DNA from: Solenopsis invicta
Taxonomy: Eukaryota > Arthropoda > Insecta > Hymenoptera > Formicidae
DNA: 64,000 bases
Assembly: GCF_016802725.1 (NCBI RefSeq)
Contig: NC_052667.1
Coordinates: 29,072,124 to 29,136,123, forward strand
Direction of reading: 5' to 3'
The position numbers were made by a program, and so were the translations under genes. The notes under the pieces were generated by a model. It worked only from the letters and a program-made list of their open reading frames with translations, was not told the origin of the DNA and did no database searches. Positions 24,701 through 34,429 of the stretch are shown piece after piece (positions within the stretch are counted from its first letter, which is position 1; each line of letters begins with the position of its first letter).

Positions 24701-25967
24701 ATTAACAAAAAAATGAAGTTACTCAGATTTTTTTTTTTTTTGTTATTTTGCATATTCCGCAAATTTTTGAATGATAATAATCATAAAAAGGTCAATTTCA
24801 AACAATATTTTCTTGTAAACTATCGCACATTGGCAACGGTTATTATGTTGCGTAATAACGCGAAAGATATACTACAACATATTTCAAGTTTGGCAAAATC
24901 TGTGATGTCAAAGGTTGGGTCTTCTCTCCTTAGATATTTCCTATAAAAAGAATATAAGTAAAAGAACACGCTCATTGTAATAAAAACTGATTAATTCAGT
25001 AAGAAACAAATAATATACCTCGCCAACATACTCATAGGTTCCTTCTTCGTCAAAGTATCCCTAGTTGTAGTAAAATATTTTCCTCCAACATTTAGCGTAA
25101 TCCATTCTGAATTCTTGCTTAGTGGAGTGTAGCTTAAATTTTTATTTGTATGTATAAAATTTTCTCCATTCGAAATATATAAAATATCGTCGTCTCTACA
25201 AAAAAAGATTGATTATATTTTAATAATGCATACAAATTTTAACATATAATTATGTCTAAATAAACTGTTTATAAGAAAATTAAACATTTTACCTAACGAG
25301 CTTGATATCATCAATTTCACCTCCTTGCGATGTAAAAATTTTCTTTGCGGTTATTTCGAATTTTGCGCTAGCTGCCTTCAATAATTCTTCTAACGAATGA
25401 GTCACTACAAATACCTACGATACACAAAATACCTACGCGTAAAAAATAAAACTAAATTTTTTTTTTTATTAAATGTTAATTGCAATCATTTGTAACTATT
25501 TTTATTTGCATTTTGAGTGAAATATAACCATAACTCTCGAAAATACATTATAACTTAGTATAATAAAACAATGAAAAAATATTACGAGGTTATGTGAAAA
25601 TTTTCATAGAGGTTATAATTCTTTCGTTCGAGAAGTACTTTCAACATCACGCAACGAGTCATCTTTTTGCAGCGGTCAATGCAAGCGGAATATTGCAAAT
25701 AGTGATATTACTTTTGCGTTACCGCAACCATAGATGCAAAAAGATTCTACAAATATATAATTAATGTAACAATTTCGCTTAGGTAAAAAAATATTTCGAA
25801 TAAAAATATAATTGTTTTTCTCGATTTACACTGATATGTCAAATAGTTAACTCATAAATAATAAAACAATCTTGAAAATGCAGATTTAAATATAATTAAT
25901 ATGAATAAAACGGTATTACCTTCCCATTAACGTCAGTTCCATTAACAAATATAATTACTCTCTTCAT
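18783..25967 (-). CDS. KCTD9: BTB/POZ domain-containing protein KCTD9 orthologue
   Basis: Predicted CUL3 ubiquitin-ligase substrate adaptor; vertebrate KCTD9 binds CUL3 through its BTB domain as an oligomer. Seven minus-strand exons join perfectly: 25967-25920, 25414-25293, 25195-25019, 22650-22490, 22417-22191, 21286-20954 and 18899-18783 (TAA), 1,185 nt coding for 394 aa, close to the 389 aa of human KCTD9. Residues 1-70 form the ubiquitin-like/KHA-type N-terminus (MKRVIIFVNG; GGEIDDIKLVRDDDILY). The T1/BTB domain begins with WITLNVGGKYFTTTR at about 88 and contains DHRGAYLIDRSP and YFEPLLNYLRHGQ. From about 225 to 385 run pentapeptide repeats of the A(D/N)LxX type. The C-terminus is MLTPLHMSQTIR, as in animals generally. 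All splice sites are GT/AG and the start matches the family. The key motifs look intact and no defect is seen. Three of the six introns carry fold-back elements or are large. Confidence 0.95.
19687..20365. mobile_element. MITE with ~160-bp terminal inverted repeats in KCTD9 intron 6
   Basis: The left end (TATATGTATATGTTA, then CTGTAAAAGCCCGAA) is matched in reverse at the right end. The arms continue through repeated GGTAAATC/GATTTACC motifs, including CTTAATGGTAAAAGTCCGAA and its inverse near 20265. The arms are themselves internally repetitive. The centre (about 19900-20190) is unrelated and non-coding. Confidence 0.8.
21287..22190. other. KCTD9 intron 5, no further feature seen
   Basis: AT-rich intronic sequence; neither a coding segment nor a clear inverted repeat was recognised. 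Confidence 0.6.
22728..23333. mobile_element. ~600-bp fold-back element in KCTD9 intron 3
   Basis: The arms of about 240 bp are inverted copies: GTAGTACGGATCGAAACAAG at the left is matched near 23263-23283, and TTTCGAAGCAAATATCGTCG near 23166-23186. The centre is a run of poly-T/TTTAATT units. It has no coding capacity. Confidence 0.75.
23615..24929. mobile_element. 1.3-kb inverted-repeat element in KCTD9 intron 3
   Basis: Terminal inverted repeats of about 110 bp are seen: AGACCCAACCTTTGACATCA at the left against TGATGTCAAAGGTTGGGTCT at the right, continuing to GTTGCCAATGCGCAATAGTT near 23711 and its inverse near 24820. The interior has a hairpin at 23831-23893 and a nested element at 24102-24337. 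No transposase frame was recognised, so it is probably non-autonomous. Confidence 0.7.
24102..24337. mobile_element. Nested MITE with TA target duplication
   Basis: Ends GGGTCACTGCACCAGTC and GACTGGTGCAGTGATCC are inverted repeats, flanked by TA at 24100-24101 and 24338-24339. It lies inside the larger element at 23615-24929, so it inserted later. The TA duplication fits the Tc1/mariner superfamily. Confidence 0.7.
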
Positions 25968-26205
25968 TATATGATGACAAATCTTACTTAATAATAATTT
26001 AAGAAGAGAAAAATTGGAGAAATTTGTTAAATACTTGTATCTAATTATTAAATTAAAGCAGACCCTCCAAACATTCCAAAATTCTACAGGAGCCGTATAT
26101 CATTTTCAAATCAAGTATAGATAGGGAACTCAAATAACTTTAATAGCCATAGAAAAACTTATATGTAGTGTTCGAAGTGCATTTGCGTAAATTAAGCTAA
26201 TAGAA

Positions 26206-26344
26206 TTTTGACTGCAATGTGTTTTAGCCCAGGTTTGTCGCCATTTGTTGGAATAGTCCAATTAGAACGGACGATCATCCGTTCTAATTGGACGATTCCG
26301 GCAAATGGCGACGTACATGGGTTAAAACACACTGCAGCCGAAAA
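26206..26344. mobile_element. Perfect-loop hairpin element upstream of KCTD9
   Basis: Nearly complete palindrome. TGCAATGTGTTTTAGCCCA is matched by TGGGTTAAAACACACTGCA, and the central arms GTCCAATTAGAACGGA and TCCGTTCTAATTGGAC are separated by only a few bases. It lies about 240 bp 5' of the KCTD9 start codon, where it could affect its promoter. Confidence 0.65.
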
Positions 26345-26361
26345 CGCTATAAAGGGCCTTG

Positions 26362-26683
26362 TACAGTCGTGTTCATTATAGTTGCGACACTTTTTCTTTG
26401 ATGGTTTTTGGAATGTAGCCTTGCTCATCGAGCGGCAAACGTAATTGGCTGGATCCACAAGTAAGAACCAATCATGTCCTCAGCTCTCGTTACAGTTGGG
26501 CGTTCAGAAACGCATCTAAGAAAAAGTGTCGCAACGGGAGTGTCTCGGTTGCGCACAGACCCGATTGGACACCACCAATCATAGCGTTGGTTGGGTTAGA
26601 TAAGTCAAGATGATTGGTGGTGTCCGATCGGGTCTGTGCGCAACTGGGCCTCATCCGTCGCAACTATAATGAACACGACTGTA
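26362..26683. mobile_element. MITE A, TA-flanked, interrupted by MITE B
   Basis: Ends TACAGTCGTGTTCATTATAG and CTATAATGAACACGACTGTA are perfect inverted repeats, continuing into TTGCGACACTTTTTCT. The right arm is split by the element at 26536-26656. The interior (about 26440-26475) contains GGATCCACAAGTAAGAACCA, shared with the element at 6602-6773. Confidence 0.8.
26536..26656. mobile_element. MITE B copy 1, 8-bp target duplication
   Basis: The 121-bp element with inverted ends (GTTGCGCACAGACCCGATTG against CGATCGGGTCTGTGCGCAAC) is flanked by GTCGCAAC at 26528-26535 and again at 26657-26664. Removing the element and one duplicate restores the right terminal repeat of MITE A. An 8-bp duplication fits hAT or P-type elements. 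Confidence 0.85.
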
Positions 26684-26711
26684 CATTCGTGTTCATTATA
26701 GATGCGACACT
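26681..26711. mobile_element. Solo terminal repeat of MITE A
   Basis: TTCGTGTTCATTATAGATGC resembles the left terminal repeat of MITE A with a few changes and follows directly on its right end in direct orientation. It is a truncated second copy or a remnant of an earlier insertion. Confidence 0.6.
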
Positions 26712-27639
26712 TGGGTCATGTAAAAAGTAACTAAGCATCAAGTAACTATACAATTTAAATTTTTTAATGAATGAATTATGACGCAATTTATTGATGTAAT
26801 ACTTATATATACGGAACTAGCAAACGACTAGCAAATGATTTGACATTGAAATATTGACGAAATAATGAGATAAAGGGTCCAATCGCAATTTCACCTAGTA
26901 AAGCTTGTCCAAATATAATTTCAATTTTTCTTCTAAACTAATTAGTATGCAAACAAAACAAAAAAACGTGCAAACACCAGCAAACGACTAGCAATAGAAT
27001 GGTATTGTGTAAATTGATATAGCTATTAGTTCGACAGCTAACTTTGCCCCGGTTGCTATGTCAATATTTGCCATCTCTACTTTGCCATTGCCTATTGAGC
27101 GAAATAACAAAAGCGATTGGTCAATTTCAATGGTCTAACCAATCAATTAGATTGGTGAAAGAGATTTGTAATTTGACGGATCCTGATAGCACACAACAAC
27201 TCCAGAAGCCAATGCCTACAGTTTTTTTTTCCGTTGGTAGGGATTAGATAAGTCAAGATGATAGATTATCGCACCGTACGCTATTGGACTCCGTCCTCCT
27301 CAATCTGACGAATCTTGCATAAATTAACGCAATTCTATCTTATTCTGTTAATTTTCGCTAAAAGAATAAATAAAATTTGTAAGAGCGGGCTATTAGGAGT
27401 TCAAAATCCCGCCTCACAAAAGAGAGGAGAACGTGTAAGCCGGAAAATACTAGGAAAGAGAATATCTCAACACGGTCTCTCGTGTGTCAGGAGCCGGAAA
27501 TACCGACGAAAAGGAGGGTAAGAGGAATTAACTGCGCACCAAGAATACAATGGCAGAACCGAATTTTATTCACCGGTCGTGTACAGAAACGTGGCGACCA
27601 TGCCGCACGTGAAGAGAGCTTCGACGAGTCTAAAGCCCC
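26712..27639. other. Repeat-derived, non-coding stretch
   Basis: No gene is recognised. A 17-bp direct repeat (AGCAAACGACTAGCAA) lies near 26818 and 26978. TTAGATAAGTCAAGATGAT at about 27244-27262 is shared with the centre of MITE B copy 1. From about 27385 the GC content rises; TGGCGACCATGCCG near 27592 recalls the primer-binding region of insect LTR elements, but no LTR or gag/pol frame was found. Confidence 0.4.
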
Positions 27640-27787
27640 TATCAGACTACGCATTGAATATTGAAGATTGAAGATTAAAGATTGAGCTTTAGCCAATCAA
27701 AATAAAAGGAGTTAAAATTTCCTTGTTTCGATTGGTCAAATTTCAATCTTTAATCTTCAATCTCAATCTTTAATGCGTAGTCTGATA
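27640..27787. mobile_element. MITE with TATCAGACTACGCATT ends
   Basis: Inverted ends TATCAGACTACGCATT and AATGCGTAGTCTGATA are followed inward by AAGATTGAAGATTAAAGATT-type simple repeats in both arms and by a CCAATC/GATTGG pair near the loop. Confidence 0.75.
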
Positions 27788-28129
27788 CGAGCTTAACGCT
27801 TCCGATGATACACCCACGAGAGAGACCGCAGGGGTGGGCTAGTAAGCATTGCAGGGCCAATCGCATGGCGGTATATATATCACGTGGTTCGCAAAACCAA
27901 TTGGGGTACGAGACAGAAGGTCACGTGACCCACGCAGCCAATCAGGCAAGCAATACGCAGGCAGCAATCCGCTGACAACGCCACCGCAGTGGCGGCCGAT
28001 TTGAAATTTATACCGAGTGAGCCGATTGCTCACTTACAAAACTTACTCGTGGTAGCAGAGAGATGACGCGTTTTCTGATTTTTGGAAATTGTTGATGGAG
28101 AATGATCTTAAAACTAGACAGTTTGCGTC
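27788..28129. other. GC-richer flank with CCAAT and CACGTG motifs
   Basis: It contains several CCAAT motifs, two CACGTG boxes and TATATATATC, giving it the look of an LTR or viral-type promoter, but no coding frame follows. CGGTCTCTCGTG near 27474 is matched in reverse near 27811, so this flank and the segment left of the MITE at 27640 may be arms of one older element. Confidence 0.35.
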
Positions 28130-29085
28130 TCGCGCACAGATTCTAAGTTCAAAACGATTTTAAAAATAAAGCGCACAGCTCCGACTTTAAACTGAGAATA
28201 AAATCTTGAATCTCGAATCTTGAAAAATAAAAATGATAGTGACGACGGAGTGTCGGGAAGTTGCACATTTTATAGAGTTTAGGAAAGGGCGTGGAAATGA
28301 TTCAGTGGGTGAGATGGAGATTCGATTGGTTAAAGCCCTTTTGAGCTATTCCCTTTCCTTGGAAATTCTTTGCTATCAAAATTTTGGACTTATTCGTTGG
28401 GTAGTTCACCAACGCTCACTACCAATCATTTTCTTGGATGATCTCTCGTTGGGTAATTTTCCATCTTCTCCCGATTGTTCTTAACTTTAAGAGGGGCGAG
28501 CAGTTGCACCACCCAATCGCTGAAGGAATTCGTTATCTTACGGTTTCTCTTCTTGGAACGTACGGTCCCGATTTTTATATCGTTGCATCCGTTTATATGG
28601 GACTAGCTTTCCATATGGATCATCTTTCCGTTCGTGATAAAACATAGGTTGGAATAAACAAAACCGGGGTTGTAAGTGTTGATTTCATAGTTTTATAGTT
28701 TCCGTTTGGCTTCGCGACTCAATCTTATCTTTGATTGTTGCCAAACTTTAATAACATTTAGATTCTTTTTATTCTCGAGTCCAGGCTTTGTTCGTTTATA
28801 TGGATTATTGTATTAGAATAGGCCGTTATTGTAGTTTTGTCGTCGCACGATTTCTCCTCTTTTTGCTTATTTAACGGACTTATTGCTCCGGATGCTATTA
28901 TATATTCTAAAGACAATATTTGATTTTTTTTTATAATTACCGGGTGATAGTGTTATAAAAAAGAAATCGTGGAGTTCCGGATATAAATATTACAAATTTT
29001 ACAAAGAACTTTTTAGCTTGTTTCGCGTTTCATATTTTGTATAATGGATGGGAAAAAGGAAATCGTGAAATCCTCCGGATGTAAC
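28130..29085 (+). repeat. Left arm of the 5.1-kb palindrome
   Basis: On the minus strand it carries TATAAAA at 28274-28268, symmetrically placed to the box in the right arm. Open frames within it (28233-28484 and 28438-28647) have no recognised homology and are broken in the opposite arm. Confidence 0.75.
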
Positions 29086-29601
29086 AAACGCGATATATTG
29101 GTTTTTACTGCAGATCAACGCTTGTTCTACGCTTTTTAACATAATACAAGTGAAATATTGCATAGAATACATTTCATTTTAAATGCTTGATAAAGAACGC
29201 AATATTTTTGTTTATACTGTAGATCAACACTTGTTTAATGCTAATTAACGTAATACCTACACGTGAGATATCGCATAGAGAACGTTTGATTTAAAATGCA
29301 CGCTAAAAAACGCAATGTATGGGTTTTTTATGTTGATCAACGCTTGTTCAATGCTTTTCTATGTAATACAAGTGAAATATCGCATTGATAACGTTTTATC
29401 TAGAAAAAGGGGTAAAAAACAAATTATTTTCGTTTTTATTACAGTTCAAGGTTGGTTCAATGTTTACTAACGTAATACACGTGACGTATCGCATAGAGAA
29501 CGTTTAATTTTAAATGCGCGTTAAATTAGGCAATAATTTGGTTTTTACTGCTGATCAAAGCTTGTTCAATGCTTTTTAACGTAATAAACGTGAGTTATTG
29601 C

Positions 29602-29744
29602 GGGAGGGTTTCAGATGCGCACAGACCCGATCGGACACCACCAATCACGTAATCTAATCTAACCCAACCAACGGAAATACTCTAGCCATCGGCCGCTATA
29701 ATTGGTGGTGTCCAATTGGGCCTGTGCGCATCTGGGACCCTCCC
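29602..29744. mobile_element. MITE B copy 2 within the satellite, 8-bp target duplication
   Basis: The 143-bp element has ends GGGAGGGTTTCAGATGCGCA and TGCGCATCTGGGACCCTCCC and is flanked by GTTATTGC at 29594-29601 and 29745-29752. Removal restores the local satellite unit. The TIRs match MITE B copy 1; the interior lies in opposite orientation relative to that copy. Confidence 0.88.
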
Positions 29745-30856
29745 GTTATTGCATAGATAATATTTCATTTGAACTGCGCTCCGAAGAGCAACAATAGTTT
29801 TGTTTTTACTGCAGTTTAACACTTGTTCAATGCTTTTTTTTTTCATAATACAAGTAAAATATTGCATAGAGAACTTTTCATTTAAAATGCGTGTTAAAAA
29901 AAACAATATTTTGGTTTTTACTGCAGAGCGGAGATTGTTCAATGCTAATTAACGTAATACACGTGAAATATGGCATAGGGAACGTTCAATTTGAAATGCG
30001 CGTTGGATAACGCAATATTTTGGTTTTTACTGCAGATCAACATGTGTTTAATGTTTGTTTTTTTTTTAACATAATACAAGTGAAAGACTGCATAGAAAAC
30101 GTTTTATTTTTAATGAATGATAAAAAATACAATATTTTGGTTTTTACTGCAGGTCAACGCATGTTGAATGCTTTTTAACATGATACAAGTAAAATATTGC
30201 ATAGAGAACTTTTAATTTAAAATGCGCGTTAAAAAACGCAATATTTTGGTTTTAATTGCAGACCAACGCTTGTTCAATGCTTTTTAACATAATACAAATG
30301 AAATATTGCAGTGAAAACGATATATTTCAAATGCTCGATAAAAAACGTAATGTTTTGGTTTTTACTGCAGATTAACGCTTGTTCAATGTTTTTTTATGTA
30401 ATATAAGTTAAACGTCGCATTGATAACGTTTTATCTAGAAAAAGCGGTAAGAAGCAAATTATTTTGGTTTTTATTGCAGTTCAAGGTTCGTTCAATGTTT
30501 ACTAACGTAATACACGTGACATATCGCATAGAGAACGTTTAATTTTAAATGCGCGTTAAAGAACGCAATATTTTAGTTTTTACTGCTGATCAACTGTTGT
30601 TCAATTTTTATTAACGAAATACACGTGAGGTATCGCATATAGAACGTTCCCTTTGAAATGCGCGTTGTATAACGCAATATTTTGGTTTTTACTGCTGAAT
30701 AATGCTTGTTCAATGCTTTTAACATAATACAAGTAAAATACCACATAGAAAATTTTTAATTTAAAATGCGTTTTGAATAACGCAATATTTTGGTTTTAAC
30801 TGCAGATCAACGCTTGTTTTATGCTTTTTAACATAATACAAATGAAATATTGCATT

Positions 30857-30922
30857 GTGTGAGGGAGAGCCGGGGAAATAGGGACGGAATTATAGATGTC
30901 TCTGGGAAGGAAGGAACCGGCG
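30857..30922. other. Short non-satellite segment inside the array
   Basis: A GC-richer 66-bp stretch (GAGGGAGAGCCGGGGAAATA and so on) interrupts a unit and has no inverted ends. Its origin is unknown. Confidence 0.55.
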
Positions 30923-32280
30923 TATAAAAAACGCAATATTTTGGTTTTTACTGCAGATTAACGCTTGATCAATGCTTTTTTATGTAATACAAGTGAAATA
31001 TCGCATCGATAACGTTTTATATAGAAAAATCGGTAAGAAACGAATTATTTTGGGTTTTATCGCAGTTCAAGGTTGGTTCAATGTTTACTAACGTAATACA
31101 CGTGACGTATCGCACACAAAAGGTTTAATTTTAAATGCGCGTTAAAGAAAGTAATATTTTGGTTTTTACTGCAAAGCGACGATTGTTCAATGCTCATTAA
31201 CGTAATACACGTGAGATATGGCATGGAGAACGTATAATTTGAAATGCGCGTTGGATGACGCAATGTTGTGGTTTCACTGCAGATTATCACTTGTTCAACG
31301 CATTTTAACATGACACAAGTGAAATGTTGCATAAAGAACGTTTCATTTTAATGCGCGTTAAAAAAAGCCATATTTTTTTTTTTAATTACTGCAGATTAAA
31401 GCTTATTTAATGCTTTTTAATATAATGCACGTGAAATATTGCATTGAGAATGGTTCATTTAAAATGCGCGTTAAAGCACGCAATATAATTGTTTTTACTT
31501 ATGATCAACACTTTTTCAATGCTTTTTCATGTAATACAAATAAAATATTGCATAAGGACCGTTTAATTTAAATGCGCGTTAAGGAACAAAATATTTTGGT
31601 TTTTTTTTTAACATAATATAAGAGAAATATCGCATGGAGAAAGTTTTACGAAAAATGCGCTTTAATGAACGCAGTATAATGGTTTTTATTGCTGATCAAT
31701 GTTTGTTCAATGTTTTTTTTTTTTTTCATGTAATACAAATCAAATATCGTATAGACAACGTTCAATTAATTTGTGCGTTAAAGAAGACAAGATTTTGGTT
31801 TTTACTGATGATTAACAATTGTTCAGTGCATATTAACGTAATACATGTGAGATATCGCACAGAGAACAGTTAACTTGCATTGCGTGTTAAATAACGAAAT
31901 GTTTTGGGCTTTTTCCTTTTTTTTTTTTTACTGTAGATTAACGCTTTTTCAACGCTTTTTAACATAATACACGTGAAGTATCGCATAGAGAAAGGTTCAT
32001 TTTAAATGCGCGTTAATGAACGCAATATTCTTCTTTTTACTGCCGATTAACGATTGTTCAATGTTTTTTTTTTTTTAATATATTACAAGTAAAATATCGT
32101 ATAAAGAACGTTTCCTTTTTTTTAAATGCGCGTTGTATAACGCAATATTCTTGTTTTTTTTTTTATTTATTTTTATTATTTTTTTTATTGCAGATTAACG
32201 CTTGTTTAATGCATTTTAACATAATGAAAAGAAAATATCGCATAGAAAACGTTTATTTTTTTTTTCGCGTTATAAAACGT

Positions 32281-33240
32281 GTTACATCCGGAGGATTTCA
32301 CGATTTCCATTTTCGCATCCATTGTATAAATTATGCTAAACAAGCTAAGGGATTGTCTGTAAAATTTACTACACTTATATCCGGAACTCCACGATTTCTC
32401 TTTTATAAATAACACTATCACCCGGCTATTATAAAAAAAAAAAATCAAACATTGTTCTCGGAATATATATATAATGGCCACATATTACATCCGGAGCAAT
32501 AAATAGACGCAAAAAAAGGAGAAATCGTGCGACTGCAAAATTATAAGCAACGATGCTTATTTAATAATTCATATGGACGAACAAAGCCTGGACTCGAAAG
32601 AGAAAAAATCTAAACGCTATTAAAGTCTGGCAACAATCAGAGATAAGATTGAGTCGCGACGCCGGACGGAAACTATAATAACTATAAAATCAAAATTTAC
32701 AACCCGGCTTTGTTTGTTCGAACCTATGTTTCATCACGAACGGAAAGATGATTCATATGGAAAGCGAGTCCCAAATAAACGGACGCGGCGATATAAAAAA
32801 TCGAGACCGAACGTTCCAAGAAGAGGAACCGAAGATAACGAATCCCTTAAGCGATTGGGTGATGCAACTGCTCGCCCCTCTTAGAGTTAAGAAAAATCGG
32901 GAGAAGATGGAAAATTAGCCAACGAAAGATCATACGAGAATATGATTGGTAGTGAGCGTTGGTGAACTACCCAACGAATAAGCTCAAAATTTCAACAACA
33001 AGGAATCTCCAGGGAAAGGGAAAAAGCTCAAAAAGCTTCACCCAATCAAATCCTCATCTCACCCACCAAACTAATCTCACGCCCTTTTCCTAAGCCCTAT
33101 AAAATACGCAGCTTCGAACGGCTCGAGCATTCATTCATTCAAAATATTCAAAGTTCAAGTTCGCACTCACATCCACGCGTTGCAAGTGTCGAAGCTGTGC
33201 GCGTTATTTTCAAAATCGTTTTAAACTTAGAATCTGCGCT
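32281..33240 (-). repeat. Right arm of the 5.1-kb palindrome
   Basis: Inverted copy of 28130-29085. It contains TATAAAA at 33098-33104 on the plus strand, preceded by a CCCAATCAAATCC CCAAT-type motif. If functional, both arms would drive transcription outward, away from the satellite core. Confidence 0.75.
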
Positions 33241-34429
33241 TAAGAATCACATACATTAAAACTCCGAGCAGCCCACCGTTGAAGCATCCCCAGAGCGGAC
33301 AGCCTGCGCTGCGTCAATCACTTTTCAACCCGCAGATTTCCATAGTTCTTATCTTTCTCTTCTTGTATAACTAATAAGTAAGTTTTTTCTTTTTTTTCTC
33401 TTTTCCGGTTTTACTTCAATTTTCCATTCAACTCGCCAGGAATCAATCGCTAATGAGCAATCACAGCCGTTCATGTCCCAGCTCCTTGTTCCCAATATTA
33501 TTATTTTTATTTCGGATTAATACAGCAATTCTCATTTTAGACAATTCCCGACTTTCCTTCTAAATATTTCTTAAATCTCTATGAAAATGAAATGTTCTAC
33601 TTCCATTCTTAAATCTTAAGTTTTGATTTGATTTAATAGTTAAAATATGAATCATAACGCATAATTACAATTCCCGTAACCGAAATCAATCAATTCCATA
33701 TTCTCCTACTCAAATGTAATAGAATTAAGTTTTTTATTTTTTATATTTTATACTATAACTCCTAGCGATAATGCATAATATTAATTTCTTCAATAACCTT
33801 TAATTAATTTCTTGTTTTGTTCACTTTTACAATTATGTATCGATATTAAACAATGTATATAACTTTTAAACTTCTGAATAATCATTACCTAATCGTTTCG
33901 TATTTTAAACTAACCGATTACGTACTGCTGTCTTAATTAATAATGATTACCTTGTTATGTTGTTTTCTTCTTTTCCTATTAAATAACCATAACCGATAAT
34001 GTATTCATTTGCTAATTCCTTCTGAACCTTTATGTATGTAAAATTCAAATATTAGAATATATGTTAAATTTTAGTTTAAAAGAAGCTCCAATGTAAAATT
34101 GTATTTCATCAAACCCATCTCGTACTCGCACACTAACCTCCCGACTCGAAAAGATTACACTCGGTCCGATCCCGAGTTATAGAGATTGAATTCTCTGACT
34201 CAAATTAGGACCAACGATCGCACGATTTTGAAAAGGCGTTAAAGAGTGTCATTACACGTTGACGCATAATTTCGGAATCTTCAAAAGTGCGTTCGGCTCG
34301 TGCCGCACGTCGCACTAGTGCGGTCACGAGAATAAAAGAGTTTTTGTTGCATCCTTCCCTGCCTTCCTCAAGTCCCAGGCATCTTTTGAGGGATAGCCTC
34401 CCTTTTTCTTAAGGCTGGATGTAACAAAG
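33241..34429. other. Non-coding spacer between the two satellite blocks
   Basis: AT-rich to about 34080, then GC-richer. No coding frame, inverted repeat or RNA gene was recognised. Confidence 0.5.

Larger units (their letters stand above)
29086..32280. repeat. ~107-bp tandem repeat array (satellite core)
   Basis: About 28 diverged head-to-tail units share the phrases ATATTTTGGTTTTTACTGCA, CGCTTGTTCAATGC, TAACATAATACAAGTGAAAT and TGCATAGAGAACGTTTAATT. Variants of the CACGTGA-type phrase alternate with the CAAGTGA type, hinting at a higher-order structure. The array is interrupted by a MITE at 29602 and a ~66-bp foreign segment near 30857. Confidence 0.9.
28130..33240. mobile_element. 5.1-kb palindromic element with satellite core
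   Basis: Two arms of about 960 bp in inverted orientation (28130-29085 and 32281-33240) enclose a 3.2-kb tandem array. Arm matches include TTCTAAGTTCAAAACGATTT (left) against AAATCGTTTTAAACTTAGAA (right), the CCGGAGGATTTCACGATTTC junction and GGTAGTTCACCAACGCTCAC against its inverse near 32950-32971. The arms share most bases but differ by scattered substitutions, so they are not an assembly duplicate. No transposase was recognised. The layout recalls fold-back elements, but with the tandem repeats in the core rather than in the arms. Confidence 0.75.

Noticed and set aside
27385..27620. tRNA gene suggested by GAGTTCAAAATCCCGCC
   Set aside because: The expected acceptor, D and anticodon arms do not fold around it.
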